54,384 nucleotides of DNA from Balneolales bacterium (GTDB lineage: Bacteria; Bacteroidota; Rhodothermia; Balneolales; Cyclonatronaceae): positions 1-54,384 of the forward strand of contig JAIULZ010000008.1 in assembly GCA_022565805.1 (NCBI GenBank). Reading direction: 5' to 3'. A program made the position numbers and the translations under genes. This document shows, in pieces, positions 25,870 through 34,015 of this stretch. The notes beneath the pieces are model-generated. The model was not told the origin of the DNA, did no database searches, and was given only the letters and a program-made list of their open reading frames with translations. How positions within the stretch are numbered: position 1 is the stretch's first letter; each line of letters opens with the position of its first letter.

Positions 25870-26012
25870 ATATAAGACTTCGATAAACAAGCAGGTTTGG
25901 TCGTATTCTATCCTAGAGTAAAAACAAAACCAAAGCATAGATTATCTGTTCGAGGATTTTGTTTTTGCGATAAGGCAGAAAACGGGCAAATATTCGGTAT
26001 TACAAAACCTTG
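25870..26012 (+). repeat. Dispersed intergenic element, copy E (diverged)
   Basis: It aligns along its length with copy C: ATAAGACTTCG against ATAAGGCTTTT, TCGTATTC, GAGTAAAAAC, GATTTTGTTTTTGC and ACGGGCAAA blocks in the same order. It ends in GGTATTACAAAACCTTG at 25996-26012 (13 of 17 with the consensus). The length of 143 bp equals that of other copies. A 66-codon frame across it (25897-26097) is regarded as chance. Confidence 0.5.
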
Positions 26013-26103
26013 CAAAAATGCATTCGATTTCCTCTTTAAAATAAGAGGAAATCTCACATGTCTAAAAATGCTAATTCGGGCGATCTGTATTTACTAAGAT
26101 GGC

Positions 26104-28623
26104 TTATTTCAACAATGCTTCCCGAAGTGTTTTCTGAACGTCTGCCGATTTCTTGCAAGAACGCACCTCCGAAGCAATAGTCGCGGCTGTAGCGGCATCC
26201 AATCCCCGCAAATAAAATTTAAATTCTGGAATACCAGAAACGCTCATACTAAACTTTCTAAGGCCACAATCGATAAGAAAGGGGGTTAAAAGCGGATCTC
26301 TGGCCATTTCCCCACAAATTGAAATTTCGATGCCGGCTTCGATGGTGCTTCTTATAATTTTTTCGACTGCTTTTAAAACAGCAGGCTGAAAGTACGAAGC
26401 TAAGTTGGCTACCTGACTATTGGTGCGGTCTGCAGCCATTACATATTGAGCAAGGTCGTTTGTGCCTATACTTACGAAGTCAATTTTTCCGGAAAGATCC
26501 GGGATGAGCTCAATAATTGAAGGCACTTCTGCCATAATACCCAATTTCAGGTTTTGCGTAACTTCCTTTTCTATATCCGGAAACTGGGTGAAGACTTTTT
26601 TCTTCGAATCTTCCAGCAGCAACAGAACAGCATCGAGTTCTTCAATAGTAGCAACCATCGGGAACATAATACCAACCGATCCGTGCGCAGCTGATCTAAT
26701 AATAGCACGAATCTGCTCACAAAATAAATCGGGCTCACTTAGGCTGTACCTTATACCTCTCTTGCCTAAAAATGGGTTTTCTTCTGCATCCATTGGCAGG
26801 TAATCTACCGGTTTATCCCCTCCCACATCGATGGTACGTATAGTTAGCATACCCCGCCCGTCTAAAACCTGTACTGCCTTTTTATAAACTTTGTATTGCT
26901 CATGCTCGTCGGGCCGGCTGTCTCTTTCCATAAACAGAAATTCGGTTCTAAAAAGACCAACACCATTTGCTCTAACGTCCTGCACCTGATTTAGATCATG
27001 CTCATTTCCGATATTTGCCATTACTGCTACCGGAATACCGTCTTTTGTTACGGCTTTCTTTTTGCGGTTTGCAAATGCTTTATCTTTAACCTGTTGCCAT
27101 TTTTCTCTCATCCGGTTAGTCTGCAGGAGCTGGTCTTCTGTTGGGTTAACAAAAACATGCCCTAATTCGCTATCCATTGCAATAATCTCACCTTCTTCGA
27201 TATCGCGCAGCCTGCGACCTAAATTAAAGATAGAAGGAATACCCAGAGAGCGTGCGATAATTGCGCTATGCGATAAATCGCTTCCCTGCTCACACAAAAT
27301 ACCCATAACTAAATCCGGGTCGAGCCCGGCAGTGTCTGAGGGGCTAATATCTTTCATACAGAGAATACAAGGCTCCTTAATATCCGGGCCTTCGAACGAC
27401 TTGCCGGTTAAACGACTAATTACCCGCTTGCCTATATCCACAAGATCGATAACCCGGGTGGCTACCAACGAGTCTCCTGTTATGTTTTGATACATTTGCA
27501 CAACCTCCTGCAAAGCAGAGTACCATGCATACGTTGCGTCTAGATTATTCTCTATTTTAGCGTATACGCGATCTAGAAGCTCAGGGTCGTTTAAGAGCAG
27601 CAGTTGGGCTTCGAAAATAGCAGCTTCGTTGGCGCCCATTCTTTTTCTACTTTTCTCAACAAGCTCTTTCATTTGAGCCTCTGCCTCGCCAAGAGCTTTA
27701 TCGAAAGCCTGCTTTTCTTTTTTCTTGTCTTTTCTATCTTGGGCTGGCTGTATTTCCGGTAGCTCGATGGTGTAGTGGGTTGCCGGTCCACTGGCGTAAC
27801 CATGAGTAATAGGAATACCTTTCAGAAAATCTGTATCAACTTCTTCTGCTTTACTCTGCATTCCAAAATGACGCTTTTTGGGTGCTGGCGCGGTAGATTC
27901 TCCAAAGTGGGTTTCAAACATCTCATTTAACTCTGTAGCAACCTCATCCATTTCTTCGCCCGATATCACTATCTTCACTTCATCTCCCTGCCTTGCAGCA
28001 AGAGAAATAATGGAGTTCATACTACCGGCAGACACCGCATTTGAGTTCTTAGAGATGTTTGTTATTCTTGCCGAAACCTTACGGCCTGTAACAGACTGAA
28101 CAATTTTTGCCGCTGGGCGGGCATGCAGACCCATTGTATTTCTTAGTGTAAAAATGAGCTTTAACGAATCTTCTTCATCTGTGCCAACGGGCTCTTCGTT
28201 ACCGGTAGTAACCTCTTCCCCCAATTGTGCCGCTTTACCTTTTGCAGAAGCCATTGCTTCTCGTATCACCTCATTTATCCCGGCACCGGCACCCGCAAGC
28301 GCTGCAGCGGCTACCACTCCTTCAACGATAGGAGCCGAGCATAATCTTACGTTTCCACGTTGCTCTTCATCCAAAAATTCCAGAGCCATTTCTGTACTCA
28401 TAATTGCGCTGCCCATATCCATAAAAACAATAACTCCCTCTTCTGAGTATACCGTTTGAATGGCATTCAAAATACGCATTGCATCGGTCCCAATAGGATT
28501 ATCCGGATCGTCGATGCCACCTGCCGTCTCTATTTTTGCATTTCCCCGCCCCATCTCCAATGATAATTCCTTTAAGCTTTCGGCCAGCTTTTCGCTGTGA
28601 GATACTATGACTAATCCTACCAT
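26104..28623 (-). CDS. dhaM: DhaM-HPr-Enzyme I fusion: phosphoryl donor for dihydroxyacetone kinase
   Basis: The 839-residue cytoplasmic protein is a three-part PTS relay. Residues 1-130 are a mannose-type EIIA (DhaM), with His9 in VSHSEKL. Residues about 155-240 are HPr, with His168 in MGLHARPAAK. Residues about 265-839 are complete Enzyme I, with His452 in DLSHSAIIARS and the PEP-binding barrel ending around ICGEMARDPLLTPF. E. coli DhaM has only a truncated Enzyme I piece. Here the whole chain PEP to EI to HPr to EIIA is in one polypeptide, which would phosphorylate the ADP of DhaL. It lies downstream of dhaK-dhaL after an unusual 1.1-kb gap on the same strand. Confidence 0.93.
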   Translation of the reverse strand: MVGLVIVSHSEKLAESLKELSLEMGRGNAKIETAGGIDDPDNPIGTDAMRILNAIQTVYSEEGVIVFMDMGSAIMSTEMALEFLDEEQRGNVRLCSAPIVEGVVAAAALAGAGAGINEVIREAMASAKGKAAQLGEEVTTGNEEPVGTDEEDSLKLIFTLRNTMGLHARPAAKIVQSVTGRKVSARITNISKNSNAVSAGSMNSIISLAARQGDEVKIVISGEEMDEVATELNEMFETHFGESTAPAPKKRHFGMQSKAEEVDTDFLKGIPITHGYASGPATHYTIELPEIQPAQDRKDKKKEKQAFDKALGEAEAQMKELVEKSRKRMGANEAAIFEAQLLLLNDPELLDRVYAKIENNLDATYAWYSALQEVVQMYQNITGDSLVATRVIDLVDIGKRVISRLTGKSFEGPDIKEPCILCMKDISPSDTAGLDPDLVMGILCEQGSDLSHSAIIARSLGIPSIFNLGRRLRDIEEGEIIAMDSELGHVFVNPTEDQLLQTNRMREKWQQVKDKAFANRKKKAVTKDGIPVAVMANIGNEHDLNQVQDVRANGVGLFRTEFLFMERDSRPDEHEQYKVYKKAVQVLDGRGMLTIRTIDVGGDKPVDYLPMDAEENPFLGKRGIRYSLSEPDLFCEQIRAIIRSAAHGSVGIMFPMVATIEELDAVLLLLEDSKKKVFTQFPDIEKEVTQNLKLGIMAEVPSIIELIPDLSGKIDFVSIGTNDLAQYVMAADRTNSQVANLASYFQPAVLKAVEKIIRSTIEAGIEISICGEMARDPLLTPFLIDCGLRKFSMSVSGIPEFKFYLRGLDAATAATIASEVRSCKKSADVQKTLREALLK

Positions 28624-29729
28624 AAATTTCTATTTATTTTATTCGTAAAGGTTTTCCGAAGTGCCGGTTAGCGCTTGATTTTTGGGGGATTTGGCATAAA
28701 TGAATCTGAGACAGCCGCAAGTTTTATTGGTTCTCTACGAAACCAGATAAAAAGCCATCATAGCCTATAAATATGGCCTTCTAATCCGGAAATTGCAGTT
28801 CTAATTAACGTAATATAGAGATCCTGCGCTTTATGAAATGTCTGCCAGCACTTTTAGCTCAGTTTTATGCCACACTAAGCGTACTCCTGCATTTATATTA
28901 AGAGGTAGTACCCCGCACAAACTTCTAATTCGAACAATTTTATAATCCGATCTGTTTTCAATCCCACATAAGGCTTTTTAGGCTTCTATTTTTATTCGTA
29001 TTCGACGCCGGAGTAAAAAATAAACCGGAGTATAGGCTACGTAAACAAGGATTTTATTTTTGCCACAAATAATAAAACCGGCAAAAGAGTGGTTTTGCAA
29101 AGCCTCCTCTTACTATTTACAAGAATCTATAAAGTAGATTAAGTACGAATATGAGAAAGAGATGAATGAATGAATTTTTAAAAAAGCTCGCTGCATCCTG
29201 CTTTATAGAATTATGCAGATAACCATTAACATAATAGAATTAATTGCAAGAATTGTTTACTTGCCCTATTTCTGCAAAACAAAACAATGACCCAAGCAGG
29301 TTTTCATTTTTAGAATTAAAGTAATCAGCCGCAGGCTATTTCGTATCTCTTTGAGATAATATTTCAAATCGCTGATTTAAGCCGAAATCGCATTATCGTT
29401 ATCAAACAACACGAACCTAACCACATAAGGCTAATTGTAAGTCGCTTTAATTAGTTACAGTGGGAATCACAACAATAGGAAACCGTAATCTGCTGTGAAT
29501 GGTATCAATCCGGATATTTTAGGAATAGCAGCCAAACAGTCTGTTCTTGAATCCATCCTATTTCTGAAAAGGCACTTATTTTCTTTGTGTATAAAACTAT
29601 TCCCAAAAGTAAATCATGAATCAAAAAAACAGATGTTCAAGACTTAGTTTACCTTCTAACAGAGGGTGGCAAGCATAACTTTCGTGCTAAATTTAAAATA
29701 AGCAGATTTCCCACTCAGCTTTAGAAAAA
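28624..29729. other. 1.1-kb gap between dhaL and dhaM
   Basis: The gap separates genes that are usually tightly linked. It contains element copy C (28969-29108) and otherwise AT-rich sequence without an open frame of note. dhaM may thus have its own promoter. No terminator with a clear T-run was found after dhaL. Confidence 0.45.
28969..29108 (+). repeat. Dispersed intergenic element, copy C
   Basis: A full-length copy of 140 bp. The left end TAAGGCTTTTTAGG is followed by TTTTTATTCGTATTCGACGCC, shared with copy D (48013). The middle GAGTAAAAAATAAACCGGAG is shared with copy A. The right terminus at 29091-29108 differs from consensus by one base. It lies between dhaL and dhaM. Confidence 0.75.
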
Positions 29730-30356
29730 TCAGGAAATAGCTTTAGAAAAAGCTTCGAGAATAAACATTGAGGAAGTAGCGCCAGGATCCTGATGCCCCT
29801 TACTTCTTTCACCCAGATAGCTGGCGCGACCTTTTTTTGCAATCATTGGGATGGTTTCCTTAAGCTTTTCCATGGCTACAGACACGGCTTCCTTAATGGC
29901 TATATCAAGCGGCTCGCCTTTTTCTACAAGCTCACTTAGGGTAGTGGTAGCCGGCTCCAGCACGTCTATCATGGTTTTATCTCCGGGCTGTGCTTTCCCA
30001 CGCATTTTGACCCCCTGCAATCCAGCCTTAAACATCACACTTACTTCCTGAGGAGTAAGCTCATCCTTGCCAGTGCATTTAGTTGCAGCCTGCAAGAAAA
30101 AAGTGCCATACAGTGGTCCGGAAGCTCCGCCCACTGTAGATATGAGCGTCATTGCAACTGCCTTTAGCACAGCTCCTATATCTTTGCCTTCAAGGGCAGG
30201 CAGCTGTTCATTAACCTTTTTAAACCCCCTGTACATATTGTTACCATGATCTGCATCTCCTATGGCGGTGTCTAGCTGGGTAAGATACTGTCTATTCTCT
30301 TCTAAAACCGAAAATGACTCGCTGAGCCAGCTTATTACATGTTCTTTTTTAAGCAT
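29730..30356 (-). CDS. dhaL: Dihydroxyacetone kinase subunit DhaL
   Basis: The 208-residue subunit holds ADP as a bound cofactor that is rephosphorylated by DhaM and then phosphorylates the dihydroxyacetone bound to DhaK. The Mg2+-binding aspartates are in LDTAIGDADHGNN (Asp29, Asp34, Asp36). GGASGPLYGTFF and the late QDPGATSSMF segment are family marks. ATG at 30356 (MLKKEHVISW) is chosen over the ATG at 30422: the latter would add 22 residues not seen in the family. It lies 209 bases after dhaK, looser than usual. The pair is likely cotranscribed. Confidence 0.95.
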   Translation of the reverse strand: MLKKEHVISWLSESFSVLEENRQYLTQLDTAIGDADHGNNMYRGFKKVNEQLPALEGKDIGAVLKAVAMTLISTVGGASGPLYGTFFLQAATKCTGKDELTPQEVSVMFKAGLQGVKMRGKAQPGDKTMIDVLEPATTTLSELVEKGEPLDIAIKEAVSVAMEKLKETIPMIAKKGRASYLGERSKGHQDPGATSSMFILEAFSKAIS

Positions 30357-30565
30357 AAACCTGGGCTGATTAAAGATGAGTAAATGGTGTACCAGAATAT
30401 TTTCTGCGCAGATATTTAACACAGGCCCGAACGATTGTCAAGCTTTAAGCATCATTTTTGTTAAAATTCTAAGAATACGTTACGCAACCTGATACAAATA
30501 TAAAATAATCAGCCCGCCGAGATTATCAGCAGGCTGATCAATTTTTAAAGTAACACAAAAGTTAA

Positions 30566-31639
30566 TTAAACTCCCCAACGCAGACCCGGGGTTTTAACAG
30601 GTGCGTCCCATAGCTTAATCATACTATCATCTACTTTCATTAAGGTAATGGAGCAACCCTGCATTTCTAAAGCGGTGATGTAAGGTCCTATAAGATTACG
30701 AACAATTTTAACTCCGAACTTCTCTGTAACCTGTGCGACTTTACGATATACGCCATATAATTCAGAAACGGGAGTACCCCCCATACTATTTACAAATGCG
30801 ATAACCTTATCGCCTTTCTTAAAGGGCTCATCCACGATTTCTCTTTCTACCCACTCATTTTTTTCGAAATCCCATTCTTTAAGAGCTCTTGAGTATGCAG
30901 CGTCTTCAAGAATAGAAACGGTCATCATTTCAGCGATTTCGTCTACTGTTTTAATTTTTTCCCGCTGTATACCCGGTTCGCCATGTATACCAATTCCAAT
31001 TTCCATTTCGTCGTCGCCTATATCGAAACTTGGCGATCCGTTTGCTGGAGTAATACATGATGTAAGCGCCATGCCCATGCTCCGGCCATTTTGGTTTAAT
31101 GTGCGGCATAAAGCTGAGAGGCTTTGTAAATCGTAGCCCTCTTCTGAAGCAGCACCGCATATTTTCTCGATGAGAACAGTAGAACCAACCCCTCTTCGAC
31201 CAGCGGTATACAAACTGTCTTTTACGGCAATATCATCGTCTATAACAATGTTCTGCACCTTAATACCATCTGCCATAGCGAGTTCGGCCGCCATTTCGAA
31301 ATTCATTACGTCGCCGGTATAATTTTTAACAATATTAAGTACTCCGGCACCACCGTCTGCTGCTTTTGCGGCCAAGTGCATCTGGTCTGGTGTAGGGGAA
31401 GTAAAGACCTCTCCGGGGCATGCTGCATGAAGCATCCCGTGGCCAACGAAACCGCCGTGCATTGGCTCATGACCGCTGCCACCACCAGAAATAAGAGCTA
31501 CTTTGCCTTTAACCGGGCCACCCGCTCGTGTTATATAGTACGGCTCAAAATTCACTTTAATTAAATCCGGATGAGCGGCCTGCATGCCTTCGAGCTGCTC
31601 TTTAATAATATCGTCCGGATTATTGATCAATTTTTTCAT
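30566..31639 (-). CDS. dhaK: Dihydroxyacetone kinase subunit DhaK (PTS-dependent)
   Basis: The 357-residue subunit binds dihydroxyacetone covalently and presents it to DhaL-ADP-phosphate. The hemiaminal-forming His219 is in GIGIHGEPG. Active-site His57 is in SGGGSGHEPMHGG and Asp110 in KNYTGDVMNFE. Length equals the E. coli PTS-dependent protein, and there is no fused ATP domain. A strong Shine-Dalgarno (AGGAGAAAG) lies about ten bases before the ATG, rare in this window. It is the first gene of the dha group, which with glpK/glpD/glpF makes a complete route from glycerol or dihydroxyacetone to dihydroxyacetone phosphate. Confidence 0.96.
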   Translation of the reverse strand: MKKLINNPDDIIKEQLEGMQAAHPDLIKVNFEPYYITRAGGPVKGKVALISGGGSGHEPMHGGFVGHGMLHAACPGEVFTSPTPDQMHLAAKAADGGAGVLNIVKNYTGDVMNFEMAAELAMADGIKVQNIVIDDDIAVKDSLYTAGRRGVGSTVLIEKICGAASEEGYDLQSLSALCRTLNQNGRSMGMALTSCITPANGSPSFDIGDDEMEIGIGIHGEPGIQREKIKTVDEIAEMMTVSILEDAAYSRALKEWDFEKNEWVEREIVDEPFKKGDKVIAFVNSMGGTPVSELYGVYRKVAQVTEKFGVKIVRNLIGPYITALEMQGCSITLMKVDDSMIKLWDAPVKTPGLRWGV

Positions 31640-31645
31640 AATTGG

Positions 31646-31654
31646 CTTTCTCCT
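31646..31654 (-). promoter_or_regulatory. Strong Shine-Dalgarno of dhaK
   Basis: On the minus strand AGGAGAAAG precedes the dhaK ATG with about ten bases from AGGAG to the start. Most genes here have A/T-rich leaders with no such sequence, as is common in Bacteroidota-type genomes. The site supports the chosen start and suggests unusually efficient initiation. Confidence 0.6.
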
Positions 31655-31895
31655 GGTTACATTTTGGGTTATTTAAACATTCAAGTATATCTGCAATTTT
31701 TTAACAGTGCAATTTGCGAATCATTCTACGATCTGAGGCTTGTTTAACTAAATTAGACCTTACTTTCTGAGGCGGAAATACTTTGTTCTCCCATTAAAGC
31801 ATTTCCGGAAAACTGTCTAAAAAACGGCAGACCATATTATTGAGTAAGAGTATGATGTAAAGCCGAAATTTCTACTTCGTAATTCACTGTCAGAA

Positions 31896-31913
31896 GGTTT
31901 TTCAAGCCCTTCT
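31896..31913 (+). repeat. Right terminus of a dispersed element (copy I, remnant)
   Basis: GGTTTTTCAAGCCCTTCT resembles the consensus terminus GGTTTTGCAAAGCCTTCT at 15 of 18 positions. No convincing left half is visible about 140 bases upstream, so this is probably a worn remnant or chance. Confidence 0.3.
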
Positions 31914-32142
31914 ATCTATTGCTATAGTATCATAATTCGGGAATAGGAAAGTGTATCCATTACCGGAAATATTGAAGAAACAACAGCGTGAATTATTCTT
32001 AAACGGTACACGCATCCCTGCATAGCAGAAATGCGTGACACCTCAAATTATCCCGTTAAGGTTTGGTCGGGCGAAAGAAACAGCTACGTTAAGCAAATCT
32101 TGTGAGGAAGCCGTTTGTGCCCGTAAATCATCCATTCGTAGT

Positions 32143-32865
32143 TTAGAAGCTTATACTAAAAGCAGCAAACGCTCTTTCAGTTTTAGGATTCATGGCGAAG
32201 AGTACGCCCACAGGAACTGAGATAGAGTCTGAAATCTTGAGTGATCGGGACAAACCTAAACCAACCTGATTTATCACGAAATCACCTTCGTAACCAAGAT
32301 CAACAAAACCGCCCTCATCAGAATACTGACCCGAGATAAACGGTCTCAGACCTGTATTCCCAACCGAAAAATTTACACCGGCTTCGAGGTAAATAGTATC
32401 TTCGGCGCCATCTGCAGTAGAAAACGCATATCCAACTAGAAAGTCGGGTGCTACATCACCTTTGCCGGCAAAACGAAGAGAGGCCTGCCACCAGTAATTA
32501 TCACCTTCAGTAATATCACCATTTGCATTAAAGTGGTTCTCAAACTGAGGAGTAATGCTAAAACTGTCGAGATCGATGGTGTAATTCATCCAGAATTTAA
32601 CTTCTTTGTAATCATCGCCATCGGGCGTAGATGCCAATGGGTGCGAAGCCCATAGTGAAAAGTTGAAGTTACCATAGTTGAAACCAACCATTGGCTGTAC
32701 CTGAGGCGAAGAACCAAGATCTAAACCGCGGTAAATAAACCGGCTGGTTATTGTCGCTCCGGGATCTACGGAAAGCTCTTGTGCTTTGGCTTCGTACGGA
32801 AGAGCAGCAAAGGTCATAAAAAGAACTGCTGCTGCAGATAAAAGACCTAAGATTTTTTTATTCAT
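32143..32865 (-). CDS. Small outer-membrane beta-barrel protein (TorF-like putative porin)
   Basis: The 240-residue protein has a classic signal peptide (basic MNKK, hydrophobic core to about residue 22, cleavage after EAKAQ near 29). It then has alternating amphipathic strands rich in aromatic residues and ends in the outer-membrane sorting phenylalanine (AAFSISF). The opening TITSRFIYRGLDLGSSPQVQP resembles the TorF putative-porin group. The position between glpF and dhaK on the same strand suggests a role in letting glycerol or dihydroxyacetone cross the outer membrane, but this is context only. The length fits a barrel of about ten to twelve strands. Confidence 0.75.
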   Translation of the reverse strand: MNKKILGLLSAAAVLFMTFAALPYEAKAQELSVDPGATITSRFIYRGLDLGSSPQVQPMVGFNYGNFNFSLWASHPLASTPDGDDYKEVKFWMNYTIDLDSFSITPQFENHFNANGDITEGDNYWWQASLRFAGKGDVAPDFLVGYAFSTADGAEDTIYLEAGVNFSVGNTGLRPFISGQYSDEGGFVDLGYEGDFVINQVGLGLSRSLKISDSISVPVGVLFAMNPKTERAFAAFSISF

Positions 32866-33000
32866 AATAGTAATGGTAAAGATAAGTTATACTTATTTAT
32901 ATGTTGGATTTATTACCTGCCATATGTTTTATACTTTCTACTTTATAAATAGGATTAAGCAAAAAAACAGATTGGCATTTCGGGTTTTAAAGCTGCCTTA

Positions 33001-33060
33001 TGGCAGAGCTGAATTAAAGAAATAATCAGGGTAATTCGGTATATATATCAGCCCTGCCAT
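33001..33060 (-). terminator. Hairpin between glpF and the barrel gene
   Basis: TGGCAGAGCTGA (33001-33012) and TCAGCCCTGCCA (33048-33059) form a 12-bp stem with one imperfect pair around a 35-base AT-rich loop. It lies just after the glpF stop on the minus strand. It may partly terminate or stabilise the glpF end of the message. There is no strong T-run. Confidence 0.4.
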
Positions 33061-33091
33061 AAAACCAGCCTGGTAAAAGAAATTTTACTTT

Positions 33092-33859
33092 TTAGTTAAA
33101 CAGGCCAAAGAGTAGGGCTGCGATAACTGCGCCAATAATAGGGCCTACAATGGGTACCCATGAGTATCCCCAGTCAGAGTCGCCTTTATTAGGAATTGGC
33201 AACACGGCATGGGCGATACGTGGACCTAGGTCACGAGCAGGGTTAATGGCATAGCCTGTTGGTCCACCGAGTGATAAACCAATACCCAATACTAATAAAC
33301 CAACCGGAAGAGCCGATAATGAGCCCAGACCAAATCCTACTTCCTGCCCATTAATTACGATGGCTTCCAGCATTTGCCCGTCTGCGGTCATAAATCCGGG
33401 TGAGGCAAGATAGAATACACCAAAAACAAGCATTATTGTACCTATTATCTCCGTTACCGTATTCATTGGCAAATTACGAATTGCCGGACCGGTAGAGTGT
33501 ACGGCAAGCTTGGCGGGGCCGTCTTCGGTTGCCGCAAAATGATCTTTATAGGCCAACCATACAAGTACTGCGCCGGTAAAGGCACCTAATACCTGAGCTG
33601 CAACAAAAGCCGGCACTTGTGCCCAATCGAATAAACCAGCTGTAGCCAGGCCGACTGTAACCGCAGGATTAATGTGTGCACCAGAAAACTGACCCACAAC
33701 AAAAACAGCAGTAAAGACGGCCATACCCCAGCCAAATGTTATTACAATCCAGCCTGAATTGTTTCCTTTCGTTTGATTAAGTACCACGTTTGCTACAACC
33801 CCATTACCAAGCAGGATTAGTATAGCAGTACCTATAAACTCTGCAACAAATGGACTCAT
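33092..33859 (-). CDS. glpF: Glycerol uptake facilitator (aquaglyceroporin)
   Basis: The 255-residue inner-membrane channel of the MIP family has six membrane helices and two half-helices carrying the NPA boxes: GAHINPAVTVG (about residues 61-71) and GYAINPARDLGPR (about 203-215). The aspartate right after the second box marks glycerol-conducting rather than strict water channels. Length is typical (E. coli 281). A strong AGGAG lies ten bases before the ATG. It follows glpD by 156 bases in the same direction; GlpK would trap the entering glycerol. Confidence 0.95.
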   Translation of the reverse strand: MSPFVAEFIGTAILILLGNGVVANVVLNQTKGNNSGWIVITFGWGMAVFTAVFVVGQFSGAHINPAVTVGLATAGLFDWAQVPAFVAAQVLGAFTGAVLVWLAYKDHFAATEDGPAKLAVHSTGPAIRNLPMNTVTEIIGTIMLVFGVFYLASPGFMTADGQMLEAIVINGQEVGFGLGSLSALPVGLLVLGIGLSLGGPTGYAINPARDLGPRIAHAVLPIPNKGDSDWGYSWVPIVGPIIGAVIAALLFGLFN

Positions 33860-34015
33860 ATTCTGAATCTCCTAAGATTTTATTATTAGTTTAGATTTTT
33901 AGCAAAGATGTACCCTAACTCAGGAACAAGTCACCCCCACGTACAGTGTAAACTGCCTTTTTGGTACATCTCTACTAAAAACGTGTTTTTAAAATGGTAT
34001 TAGATGAGACGGGAA

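Larger units (their letters stand above)
31640..32142. other. Gap between outer-membrane protein gene and dhaK
   Basis: This 503-base region holds the dhaK leader at its left. An isolated element terminus lies at 31896-31913. There is no recognised gene; a 61-codon frame at 32035-32220 overlaps the barrel gene and is rejected. Confidence 0.4.

Noticed and set aside
25897-26097. 66-codon frame next to dhaM
   Set aside because: It runs through a diverged dispersed-element copy and has no protein-like features.
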